Positions 8,195-15,447 of a stretch of DNA of 20,442 nucleotides are shown here, one piece after another. The stretch is from Bacteroidales bacterium (GTDB taxonomy: Bacteria; Bacteroidota; Bacteroidia; Bacteroidales; Muribaculaceae), in contig CAADVV010000228.1 of the NCBI GenBank assembly GCA_900752535.1, positions 1 to 20,442 of the forward strand, read 5' to 3'. The notes beneath the pieces were generated by a model that was given only the letters and a program-made list of their open reading frames with translations, made no database searches and had not been told where the DNA came from. Position 1 is the stretch's first letter; every line of letters starts with the position of its first letter. The position numbers and the translations under genes are program-made.

Positions 8195-9850
8195 ATGAAC
8201 TGGTTTCTTGAACTATTGGGACCCGGGTCGACTTCGTTGGCGCGCACACTTGTGCTCTACTCGTTCGTCATAGCCTCGGGTGTCTTCCTCGGAAAAATAA
8301 AAGTCGGTGGAGTATCGCTCGGCGTTACATTCGTGCTTTTTGTCGGTATCCTCATGGGCCATTTCGGTTATGTGGTCAATGCCGAGGTTCTTAAGTTCGT
8401 GCGCGAATTCGGCCTTATCCTCTTCATCTTCTCCATCGGCCTGCAGGTCGGACCCTCATTTTTTTCCTCGTTCAAGAAGGGCGGCGTGCTGCTCAACGGC
8501 CTGGCCGTGCTGATGATTATCCTGAACGTGGCCATCGTGCTGGCCATCTTCTATATTGACGGACAGACCGATATCTCCACGCTTGTCGGTGTCATGTCGG
8601 GCGCCGTCACTAATACCCCCGGTCTGGCCGCCGCACAGCAGACAGCCGGCGACCTCGACGCTATCAACGTCATGTCAATGGGTTACGCGGCAGCCTATCC
8701 CCTCGGCGTAATCGGCATCATCGCCTCGATGTTTGTCATCAAGGCCATCTTCCGTGTCAATCTGAACGAAGAGGCCCGTAAGCTCGTCGACGAGGCCGAG
8801 GCCGGCAATCAGCAGCCGCTCAAGCTGACGTTCGACGTCACCAACCCGTTGCTCGAAGGCAAGGATCTCAGGGAGCTGCACGACATCATACGCTGCGACT
8901 TCGTCGTTTCGCGCATAATGTCGCCCGAGGGCAAAGTGTATATCCCCAACTCCACGACGAAGCTCACACGTGGCGAAAAGCTATTCGCCGTCCTGGCGCC
9001 CAACGATGTCGATATGTTCCGCTCGATTGTCGGACCCGAGGTCGAGCTCGACTGGGAGCAGGTTCCGAGCCAGGTTGTCTCGCGCCGCATCGTCATCACC
9101 AAAAGCGAGCTTAACGGCGTTACTCTCGGCTCGCTTAAACTCCGAGCCGCCTATCACCTTAACGCCACACGCGTCAACCGTGCGGGCGTCGACCTGCTGG
9201 CCTCGCCCAACCTGAGGCTCCAGATGGGCGACCGCATCACCGTGGTGGGCAACATCGAAGACATCAACCGCGTGGCCGAGCGCCTTGGCAACTCGCTCAA
9301 GCGTCTCAACCAGCCAAACATCATTACCATCTTTGTCGGCATCATGCTCGGCATCATCATCGGCTCGGTCAACCTGGGCTTCGGCATGAAGCTCGGCCTC
9401 GCCGGCGGTCCGCTGATTGTGGCCATACTTCTGAGCCGCTTCGGCTACAAGCTGAAACTCGTGACATACACCTCTACGTCCGCGTCAATGCTCATGCGCG
9501 AGCTCGGCATCTGTCTGTTCCTCGCCTCGGTGGGCATATCTTCGGGCAAGGGCTTCGCCGAGACCGTCTTCAACGTGACCGGTATGTGGTGGGTCATCTG
9601 GGGCTTCATCATCACGTTCATACCGCTCATTATCGTGGGCTGCGTAGCCCGCGGAGTCTACAAAATCAACATGCTGACAATCATGGGTATGTTTTCGGGC
9701 AGCTATACCGACCCACCGGCACTGGCCTATGCCACCGGAACCGTGGGCAACGACGCTCCGGCCGTGGCCTACTCGACGGTCTATCCTCTGACGATGTTCC
9801 TGCGCGTAGTGGCGGCCCAGGCATTGATTCTCTGCCTCTATCAGTTCTGA
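8195..9850 (+). CDS. YidE/AspT-family membrane transporter (AAEx family) with two RCK_C domains
   Basis: This 551-residue inner-membrane protein has the architecture of the aspartate:alanine exchanger (AAEx) family. Two hydrophobic halves flank a soluble centre. The first half (about 15-187) contains several membrane segments and the signature GAVTNTPGLAAAQ (136-148). The centre (about 205-372) looks like two TrkA_C/RCK_C regulatory domains, with GEKLFAVLAP and GDRITVVGN near their ends. The second half (about 376-551) has further membrane segments and the matching signature SGSYTDPPALAYATG (501-515). The paired signatures reflect the family's inverted internal duplication. The well-studied member AspT exchanges aspartate and alanine; in Bacteroidota the substrate is generally unknown, so I give no symbol. 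The start at MNWFLELLG fits family N-termini. It is transcribed away from lpxB and followed by hairpins, so it is probably monocistronic. Confidence 0.92.
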   Translation: MNWFLELLGPGSTSLARTLVLYSFVIASGVFLGKIKVGGVSLGVTFVLFVGILMGHFGYVVNAEVLKFVREFGLILFIFSIGLQVGPSFFSSFKKGGVLLNGLAVLMIILNVAIVLAIFYIDGQTDISTLVGVMSGAVTNTPGLAAAQQTAGDLDAINVMSMGYAAAYPLGVIGIIASMFVIKAIFRVNLNEEARKLVDEAEAGNQQPLKLTFDVTNPLLEGKDLRELHDIIRCDFVVSRIMSPEGKVYIPNSTTKLTRGEKLFAVLAPNDVDMFRSIVGPEVELDWEQVPSQVVSRRIVITKSELNGVTLGSLKLRAAYHLNATRVNRAGVDLLASPNLRLQMGDRITVVGNIEDINRVAERLGNSLKRLNQPNIITIFVGIMLGIIIGSVNLGFGMKLGLAGGPLIVAILLSRFGYKLKLVTYTSTSASMLMRELGICLFLASVGISSGKGFAETVFNVTGMWWVIWGFIITFIPLIIVGCVARGVYKINMLTIMGMFSGSYTDPPALAYATGTVGNDAPAVAYSTVYPLTMFLRVVAAQALILCLYQF

Positions 9851-9885
9851 GCCCCGCGCGGGGCGAAAACAAAAATATAGCGTGT

Positions 9886-9927
9886 GATGCGCAGCTGACT
9901 CATCCCCGGCTGCGCATCGCTGTGTTT
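9886..9927 (+). terminator. Hairpin downstream of the transporter gene
   Basis: GATGCGCAGC (9886-9895) pairs perfectly with GCTGCGCATC (9909-9918), a 10-bp stem with a 13-base loop, followed by GCTGTGTTT. The T-run is short. Just upstream, directly after the stop codon, lies the perfect palindrome GCCCCGCGCGGGGC (9851-9864). It is probably part of the 3' end of the transporter transcript. Confidence 0.5.
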
Positions 9928-9977
9928 CGGCCTCCCTCTGCGACCTTAAGGACCGGGGCCCGGAGGAAACGGTGTGG

Positions 9978-10004
9978 TCCGCGTGGGGTGATCCGCGGAT
10001 TTTT
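9978..10004 (+). terminator. Second candidate intrinsic terminator, before the ribosomal promoter
   Basis: TCCGCG (9978-9983) pairs with CGCGGA (9994-9999) around a 10-base loop and is followed at once by TTTTT (10000-10004). Two G-U pairs could extend the stem. It has the better T-tract of the two hairpins in this spacer and sits just upstream of the rpsL promoter, so it would insulate the ribosomal operon from read-through. Confidence 0.5.
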
Positions 10005-10027
10005 CGCGATTGTTAAGTATTGAAATA

Positions 10028-10059
10028 TTTGGAAATTAGCGTAATAGTTTGTAACTTTG
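10028..10059 (+). promoter_or_regulatory. Main promoter of the str-S10-spc superoperon
   Basis: TTTG at 10028-10031 and TAACTTTG at 10052-10059 are separated by 20 bases, an almost ideal Bacteroidota housekeeping promoter in AT-rich DNA. Transcription would start near 10066, leaving a leader of about 150 bases before rpsL. I saw no comparable promoter inside the ribosomal gene cluster downstream, so this element may drive most of it. Confidence 0.8.
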
Positions 10060-10065
10060 CAACGC

Positions 10066-10214
10066 TTTTGCGGGCCACTGCGCCGCGCCGACGCCTTATC
10101 TCTCTGGGGATGAGGTTGTTGGGCGTAGCTTTGTGGTGCAACCAAGAGCTGTGAAAAGCGATCATTATCAAAAAACGAAACAAACATAACATCAGTCAAA
10201 CTTAAAAAACTAAG
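10066..10214 (+). promoter_or_regulatory. 5' leader of the rpsL operon
   Basis: This is about 150 bases of untranslated RNA predicted from the promoter position. The first part is GC-rich and can fold: CTTATC (10095-10100) with GATGAG (10109-10114), and outside it ACGC (10091-10094) with GCGT (10123-10126). The last 60 bases are A-rich and probably unstructured, leading into the start codon. No riboswitch or known ribosomal leader is recognised. A role in ribosomal-protein autoregulation is possible but unproven. Confidence 0.4.
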
Positions 10215-10598
10215 ATGCCTACAATTTCGCAATTAGTAAGAAAAGGACGTGTGGCCCTCGTTGACAAGAGCAAATCACCCGCTCTTGACTCGTGCCCCCA
10301 GCGCCGCGGTGTCTGCGTCCGCGTCTACACGACGACCCCTAAGAAACCTAACTCGGCAATGCGTAAGGTTGCACGTGTGCGCCTGACCAACGGCAAGGAG
10401 GTCAACAGCTACATCCCGGGCGAGGGTCACAATCTTCAGGAACACTCGATCGTGCTCGTTCGCGGCGGACGTGTCAAAGACCTTCCCGGTGTGCGCTACC
10501 ACATCGTTCGCGGCACACTCGACACCGGTGGCGTGAAAGACCGCACACAGCGTCGCTCGAAGTATGGCGCGAAACGTCCCAAGGCTGCCAAGAAATAA
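10215..10598 (+). CDS. rpsL: 30S ribosomal protein S12
   Basis: S12 lines the decoding centre of the small subunit and controls tRNA selection fidelity. The 127-residue product aligns without gaps to E. coli S12 in the core. TTTPKKPNSAMRK (residues 39-51) has Lys43, and GGRVKDLPGVRYH (84-96) has Lys88. Changes at these two lysines are classic causes of streptomycin resistance; both are unchanged here. Asp89, the residue methylthiolated by RimO in other bacteria, is present. The C-terminus ends with a basic GAKRPKAAKK tail. It is the first gene of the operon. The start is preceded by CTTAAAAAACTAAG, A-rich with no Shine-Dalgarno sequence. A 186-base structured spacer follows before rpsG. Confidence 0.99.
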   Translation: MPTISQLVRKGRVALVDKSKSPALDSCPQRRGVCVRVYTTTPKKPNSAMRKVARVRLTNGKEVNSYIPGEGHNLQEHSIVLVRGGRVKDLPGVRYHIVRGTLDTGGVKDRTQRRSKYGAKRPKAAKK

Positions 10599-10784
10599 GC
10601 CACGGACATTGACCGCACAACTTTTCACAACCAACCAAAAATCACCGGCTGAGTAAACGGCGACAAGAGAGCCGCCGTTGAAGGACAAAACGGGGCAGCG
10701 CAGCCCGCAGGCGAAGACCGCTCCCCACAACAGACGCCACAGCCAAGCTATCAACACTCTCTTAAAAAAGACTTAAAAAGACAA
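10599..10784 (+). promoter_or_regulatory. Structured rpsL-rpsG spacer, candidate autoregulatory RNA
   Basis: This 186-base gap is the largest internal spacer of the operon. Two hairpins can be drawn: AACGGCG (10656-10662) with CGCCGTT (10673-10679), loop 10 bases; and GGGG-C-AGCG (10692-10700) with CGCTCCCC (10719-10726), with one bulged C. The end contains the imperfect direct repeat CTTAAAAAAGA/CTTAAAAAGA (10761-10781) just before the rpsG ATG. In E. coli, S7 represses its operon by binding the S12-S7 spacer, so a similar role is conceivable; this is inference by position only. Confidence 0.4.
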
Positions 10785-11261
10785 ATGAGAAAGGCTAAGC
10801 CCAAGAAACGGATCGTCCTGCCTGATCCCGTTTTCAACGACGTGAAAGTGTCGAAGTTCGTCAACCACCTGATGTATGACGGCAAGAAGAACACTTCGTA
10901 CACAATCTTCTATAGCGCCCTCGATATCGTCAAGAACAAACTCCCCAACGAGGAGAAGACAGCGCTTGAGATCTGGAAGAAAGCCCTCGAAAATGTAACA
11001 CCCCAGGTGGAGGTGAAGTCTCGCCGTGTAGGCGGTGCCACCTTCCAGGTGCCGACTGAGATACGTCCCGACCGTAAAGAGTCGATATCAATGAAAAACC
11101 TGATTTCCTATGCCCGCAAGCGCGGCGGCAAAACAATGGCCGAGAAACTCGCTGCCGAGATTGTCGACGCTTTCAATGACCAGGGCGGCGCATTCAAGCG
11201 CAAAGAGGATATGCACAAGATGGCCGAGGCCAACCGCGCATTCGCTCACTTCCGCTTCTAA
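10785..11261 (+). CDS. rpsG: 30S ribosomal protein S7
   Basis: S7 is a primary binder of the 3' domain of 16S rRNA and helps form the E site. The product has 158 residues, normal for the family (about 156). It begins with MRKAKPKKRIVLPDPVF. Other typical stretches are SKFVNHLMYDGKK, PQVEVKSRRVGGATFQVP and the basic helix ISYARKRGGKTMAEKLA. It ends MAEANRAFAHFRF. The start codon follows an A-rich repeat and has no Shine-Dalgarno sequence. It is the second gene of the str part of the operon, and fusA follows after 75 bases. In enterobacteria S7 is the translational repressor of this operon; whether it acts so here is unknown, but the long structured spacer upstream is in the right place. Confidence 0.98.
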   Translation: MRKAKPKKRIVLPDPVFNDVKVSKFVNHLMYDGKKNTSYTIFYSALDIVKNKLPNEEKTALEIWKKALENVTPQVEVKSRRVGGATFQVPTEIRPDRKESISMKNLISYARKRGGKTMAEKLAAEIVDAFNDQGGAFKRKEDMHKMAEANRAFAHFRF

Positions 11262-11336
11262 TCCAAAAGCGACATCAGAGAAATCATCCCAATCACGCAA
11301 CAAGTTTTTCATCGATAAAGAATCAATAAAGCGAAA

Positions 11337-13460
11337 ATGGCTAAATCTGACGCTCAGCTTAAATATACGCGCAACATTGGCATCATGGCTCACATCGATG
11401 CCGGCAAAACAACAACTTCAGAACGTATCCTCTTCTACACCGGCCTGACTCACAAAATCGGTGAGGTTCACGACGGCGCAGCCACCATGGACTGGATGGA
11501 ACAGGAGCAGGAACGCGGTATCACAATCACATCGGCCGCTACAACAGCGTTCTGGAAATATAACGACGAGAAATATAAAATCAACCTCATTGACACCCCG
11601 GGACACGTCGACTTCACCGTCGAGGTAGAGCGTTCGCTCCGTGTGCTTGACGGCGCTGTCGCCACATTCTGTGCCGTAGGCGGCGTAGAGCCCCAGTCGG
11701 AGACCGTATGGCGCCAGGCTGACAAATATAACGTGCCCCGTATCGGTTATGTCAACAAGATGGACCGCTCAGGCGCCAACTTCTTCGAGGTAGTGCGCCA
11801 GCTCAAGGATGTGCTCGGAGCAAATCCCTGTCCCATCCAGATTCCTATCGGCGCCGAGGAGACTTTCAAAGGCGTTGTCGACCTCATCACCATGAAGGCT
11901 ATCTTCTGGCACGACGAGACAATGGGCGCCGACTATGAAGTCGAGGAAATCCCCGCCGGACTCCAGGCCGAGGCCGAGGAGTGGCGCGACAAGATGCTCG
12001 AGAAACTCGCCGAAGTTGACGACGCTCTGATGGAGAAATACTTCGACGACCCCGCCACCATCACCGAGAACGAAATCCGCGCAGCCCTGCGCAAAGGCAC
12101 ACTGGCCATGCAGATTGTCCCCATGATCTGCGGATCTTCGTTCAAGAACAAAGGTGTTCAGCCCCTGCTCAACGCTGTCTGCGCTTATCTGCCCAGCCCC
12201 GTTGACGCCGGCGCCATCGAAGGCACCGTGCCCGGCACCGACGAGGTTACAACCCGTCAGCCGTCAGGCGACGCTCCCCTCTGCGCCCTCGCGTTCAAGA
12301 TTGCCACAGACCCCTATGTAGGCCGTCTGACATTCTTCCGCGTCTACTCGGGCGACATGGAAGCCGGTTCATATGTGCTCAACAGTCGCTCAGGCAAGAA
12401 GGAGCGCGTTTCGCGTCTCTTCCAGATGCACTCGAACAAACAGAACGCCAAGGAATTCATCGGCTGCGGTGATATCGGCGCAGGCGTAGGTTTCAAGGAT
12501 ATTCGCACGGGTGACACCCTCTGCGACGAGAACCATCCCATCGTCCTAGAGGCCATGGACTTCCCCGATCCCGTTATCGGTATCGCCGTCGAGCCCAAAA
12601 CCCAGAAAGACCTCGACAAACTCGGCGTCGGCCTTCAGAAGCTCGCTGAGGAAGACCCCACATTCCGCGTACAGACCAACGAGGAGACTGGCCAGACCGT
12701 CATCTCGGGTATGGGTGAGCTTCACCTCGACATCATCATCGACCGTCTGCGCCGCGAGTTCAAGGTAGAGTGCAACCAGGGTCGTCCCCAGGTTACATAT
12801 AAGGAAGCGATCACCAAGCCCGTCGAGCTCCGCGAAGTCTTCAAGAAGCAGACCGGTGGTCGCGGTAAGTTTGCCGACATCATCTGCCGCGTAGAACCCG
12901 CCGACGAAGGCTTTGAAGGCGGCCTACAGTTCATTGACGAAGTCAAGGGCGGTAACATTCCCAAGGAGTATATCCCCTCGATTCAGAAGGGCTTCACCAC
13001 AGCCATGAAGAACGGCGTCCTCGCCGGATTCCCCGTTCCCCAGCTGAAGGTGACCGTCATTGACGGCTCGTTCCACCCCGTTGACTCGGACCAGCTCTCG
13101 TTTGAGCTCTGCGCCATCCAGGCCTTCAAGCACGCTTCGGAGAAAGCCGCTCCCGTGCTGCTCGAGCCTATCATGAAGATTGAGGTTGTCACCCCCGAGG
13201 AAAGCATGGGTGACGTCATCTCTGACCTTAACAAACGCCGCGGTCAGGTTGAGGGCATGGAGACAAGCCGTTCAGGCGCCCGCGTCGTGAAGGCTACCGC
13301 TCCTCTGGCCGAGATGTTCGGCTATGTGACCGCCCTGCGTACAATCACATCGGGCCGCGCAACATCGACAATGTCGTTCAGCCACTACAGCGAGGTTTCA
13401 AACTCCATCGCCAAGAATGTTCTGACCGAATGTCAGGGCCGTGTAGACCTGCTCAAGTAA
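11337..13460 (+). CDS. fusA: Translation elongation factor G
   Basis: EF-G is the GTPase that drives translocation of tRNA and mRNA on the ribosome and, with RRF, ribosome recycling. The 707-residue length is standard. GTP-binding motifs are all present: P-loop AHIDAGKT (residues 18-25), switch I RGITIT (60-65), DTPGHVD (86-92) with catalytic-type His90, and NKMD (140-143). Later domains follow in order, including the domain III stretch ISGMGELHLDIIIDRL. Its place between rpsG and rpsJ marks it as the housekeeping EF-G. No tuf gene follows, unlike the E. coli str operon. The start lies after an A-rich stretch (AAAGCGAAAATG). The gene is intact. Confidence 0.99.
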   Translation: MAKSDAQLKYTRNIGIMAHIDAGKTTTSERILFYTGLTHKIGEVHDGAATMDWMEQEQERGITITSAATTAFWKYNDEKYKINLIDTPGHVDFTVEVERSLRVLDGAVATFCAVGGVEPQSETVWRQADKYNVPRIGYVNKMDRSGANFFEVVRQLKDVLGANPCPIQIPIGAEETFKGVVDLITMKAIFWHDETMGADYEVEEIPAGLQAEAEEWRDKMLEKLAEVDDALMEKYFDDPATITENEIRAALRKGTLAMQIVPMICGSSFKNKGVQPLLNAVCAYLPSPVDAGAIEGTVPGTDEVTTRQPSGDAPLCALAFKIATDPYVGRLTFFRVYSGDMEAGSYVLNSRSGKKERVSRLFQMHSNKQNAKEFIGCGDIGAGVGFKDIRTGDTLCDENHPIVLEAMDFPDPVIGIAVEPKTQKDLDKLGVGLQKLAEEDPTFRVQTNEETGQTVISGMGELHLDIIIDRLRREFKVECNQGRPQVTYKEAITKPVELREVFKKQTGGRGKFADIICRVEPADEGFEGGLQFIDEVKGGNIPKEYIPSIQKGFTTAMKNGVLAGFPVPQLKVTVIDGSFHPVDSDQLSFELCAIQAFKHASEKAAPVLLEPIMKIEVVTPEESMGDVISDLNKRRGQVEGMETSRSGARVVKATAPLAEMFGYVTALRTITSGRATSTMSFSHYSEVSNSIAKNVLTECQGRVDLLK

Positions 13461-13503
13461 CCTCAGCATCAACCGAAACAAACAAAATCACCATCAAAAC
13501 GAT

Positions 13504-13809
13504 ATGAACCAGAAAATCCGTATCAAGCTTAAGTCTTATGACTACAACCTGGTCGACAAATCGGCTGAGAAGATAGTCAAGACGGTGAAGGCAACAGACG
13601 CAGTGATCTCCGGCCCCATACCCCTGCCGACCCACAAGCGCATCTTCACAGTCAACCGCTCGACTTTCGTCAACAAGAAGTCGCGCGAGCAGTTCCAGCT
13701 CTCGAGCTACAAACGCCTCATCGATATCTATAACTCGACGGCCAAGACCGTCGACGCTCTGATGAAGCTCGAGCTCCCCAGCGGTGTCGAAGTCGAAATC
13801 AAGGTCTGA
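13504..13809 (+). CDS. rpsJ: 30S ribosomal protein S10
   Basis: S10 belongs to the head of the small subunit and in E. coli also works as NusE in transcription antitermination. The 101-residue protein shows the family's KIRIKLKSYDYNLVDKSAEKI start, GPIPLPTHKRIFTVNRS in the middle and the loop NKKSREQFQLSSYKRLIDI. It is a normal length (about 103). It lies 43 bases after fusA, so the str genes run directly into the S10 genes. There is no room for the long L4-responsive leader found before rpsJ in E. coli. Confidence 0.99.
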   Translation: MNQKIRIKLKSYDYNLVDKSAEKIVKTVKATDAVISGPIPLPTHKRIFTVNRSTFVNKKSREQFQLSSYKRLIDIYNSTAKTVDALMKLELPSGVEVEIKV

Positions 13810-13878
13810 TAACCCCGACAGAGACATCAAGCCAATCAACAGTCAACACAAATCAACACCAGAAATACTACTAAAGAA

Positions 13879-14496
13879 ATGCCAGGATTAATTGGAAAGA
13901 AAATCGGAATGACATCCGTTTTCAGTGCCGACGGCCGCAACGTGCCGTGCACTGTTATCGAAGTTGGCCCTTGCGTAGTTACACAGGTCAAAACCGCCGA
14001 AAAAGACGGTTATGAGGCCCTCCAGCTCGGTTTCGTGGAGAAGAAAGAGAAACACACCACCAAACCCGAGCTCGGACACTTCAACAAAGCCGGTGTAAAA
14101 CCGCAGCGCTACTTGGCCGAGTTCAAAGGTTTCAACAGCGAGTACAAACTCGGCGACACCCTGACCGTTGAGCTTTTTGCCGACGGCGACTTTGTCGACA
14201 TTCAGGGTGTGTCGAAAGGTAAAGGCTTCCAGGGCGTCGTTAAGCGCCACGGTTTCGGCGGCGTAGGTCAGTCGACCCACGGTCAGCACAACCGTCTGCG
14301 TGCCCCCGGTTCGGTGGGCGCCTGCTCATATCCCGCAAAGGTCTTCAAAGGCATGCGCATGGCCGGCCAGATGGGCAACCAGAAAGTCACCGTTCAAAAC
14401 CTCCAGGTGGTCAAGGCCCTTCCCGAGCACAACCTGCTCATGATCAAGGGCTCAATCCCCGGAAGCAAAGGTTCAATCGTTTTAATCGAAAAGTAA
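13879..14496 (+). CDS. rplC: 50S ribosomal protein L3
   Basis: L3 is an early-assembly protein of the large subunit whose internal loop reaches towards the peptidyl transferase centre. The product has 205 residues, normal for bacteria. It begins MPGLIGKKIGMTSVFSADGR and contains GVSKGKGFQGVVKRHGFGG (about 110-128) and the loop QSTHGQHNRLRAPGS (131-145). KGMRMAGQMGNQKVTVQNL follows near the C-terminus. Its TAA stop is followed with no gap by the ATG of rplD, so the two are probably translationally coupled. Confidence 0.99.
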   Translation: MPGLIGKKIGMTSVFSADGRNVPCTVIEVGPCVVTQVKTAEKDGYEALQLGFVEKKEKHTTKPELGHFNKAGVKPQRYLAEFKGFNSEYKLGDTLTVELFADGDFVDIQGVSKGKGFQGVVKRHGFGGVGQSTHGQHNRLRAPGSVGACSYPAKVFKGMRMAGQMGNQKVTVQNLQVVKALPEHNLLMIKGSIPGSKGSIVLIEK

Positions 14497-15117
14497 ATGG
14501 AACTCGCAGTATATAACAAAGAAGGAAAAGAAACCGGTCGCAAGGTGACCCTCAACGACGCTGTCTTTGCCATCGAGCCCAACGAGCACATCCTCTACCT
14601 CGATGTCAAGCAGTATCTCGCCAACCAGCGCCAGGGCACACACAAGAGCAAAGAGCGCAGCGAAGTTTCAGGCTCAACCCGCAAGCTCCACAAGCAGAAG
14701 GGTGGCGGCGGCGCGCGTATCGGCGACATCAACTCGCCCGTGCTCGTCGGTGGCGGACGCATCTTCGGTCCGCGTCCCCGTGACTACCGCTTCAAACTCA
14801 ACAAGAAGATGAAGCAGCTCGCACGCCGCAGCGCATGGAGCCTCAAGGCAGCCGACAATCAGATAAAAGTTGTCGAGGCATTTGATTTCGAAGCCCCCAA
14901 GACTAAAGAATTCGTAAAATTTGCTAAAAATCTCGAAGCCGACACCAAAAAGGTCCTCGTCGTTTTAGCAGATCAGAATAAAAACGTATATTTGTCGGCT
15001 CGCAATCTGCCCAACGCTAAGGTGATGACAACCAATGAGCTCAACACCTATGCGCTGATGAACTCCAACGCTGTCATCCTTGTGGAAGACAGCCTTGACG
15101 CTATTAACAAACTTTAA
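14497..15117 (+). CDS. rplD: 50S ribosomal protein L4
   Basis: L4 binds 23S rRNA and sends a loop into the peptide exit tunnel. The 206-residue product carries the tunnel loop with THKSKERSEVSGSTRKLHKQ and KGGGGARIGDINSPVLVGGG (residues about 48-87), followed by GPRPRDYRFKLNKKMKQLA. The length is normal. The start codon directly abuts the rplC stop, so initiation probably relies on ribosomes finishing rplC. In E. coli L4 represses the S10 operon; the leader needed for that is not visible here. Macrolide resistance changes occur in this loop in other species; I see no obvious insertion or deletion. Confidence 0.98.
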   Translation: MELAVYNKEGKETGRKVTLNDAVFAIEPNEHILYLDVKQYLANQRQGTHKSKERSEVSGSTRKLHKQKGGGGARIGDINSPVLVGGGRIFGPRPRDYRFKLNKKMKQLARRSAWSLKAADNQIKVVEAFDFEAPKTKEFVKFAKNLEADTKKVLVVLADQNKNVYLSARNLPNAKVMTTNELNTYALMNSNAVILVEDSLDAINKL

Positions 15118-15149
15118 AAAACTCGAGAGAGAAAAATCAGTTTTCTACA

Positions 15150-15440
15150 ATGGAAATTTCAATCAAACCCATCGTTACCGAAAAGGCCACTCAGCTGACT
15201 GAGCGCCTTAACCGCTATACATTCCGGGTTTCTCCCGAGGCCAACAAGCACCAGATCAAAGACCTGGTCGAGAAACTCTATGGCGTCAAAGTCGTGAGCG
15301 TCAACACCCAGAACGTTCGTTCAAAAAACCGTTCGCGCTGGACTAAGAGCGGACTTCTCCGCGGCAAAACCGCCGCGTGGAAGAAAGCCTATGTCACAGT
15401 AGCCGACGGCCAGACCATTGACTTTTACAGCAACATCTAA
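15150..15440 (+). CDS. rplW: 50S ribosomal protein L23
   Basis: L23 sits at the exit of the peptide tunnel and is the docking point for trigger factor and the signal recognition particle in other bacteria. The product has 96 residues, close to the usual length. It begins MEISIKPIVTEKATQLTERL, followed by YTFRVSPEANKHQIKDLVEK and LYGVKVVSVNTQNV, all typical. A basic loop (KNRSRWTKSGLLRGKTAAWKK) precedes the final strand AYVTVADGQTIDFYSNI. It is 32 bases after rplD and 7 bases before rplB. Confidence 0.98.
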   Translation: MEISIKPIVTEKATQLTERLNRYTFRVSPEANKHQIKDLVEKLYGVKVVSVNTQNVRSKNRSRWTKSGLLRGKTAAWKKAYVTVADGQTIDFYSNI

Positions 15441-15447
15441 ATAGAAA

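Noticed and set aside
9900..10232. A 110-codon minus-strand frame covering the spacer before rpsL
   Set aside because: It spans the clear rpsL promoter and terminator hairpins, overlaps the rpsL start, and has no motif; these signals explain the region better.
10275..10757. A 160-codon minus-strand frame over rpsL and the following spacer
   Set aside because: It is mostly antisense to rpsL with low-complexity hydrophobic content; it is a shadow.
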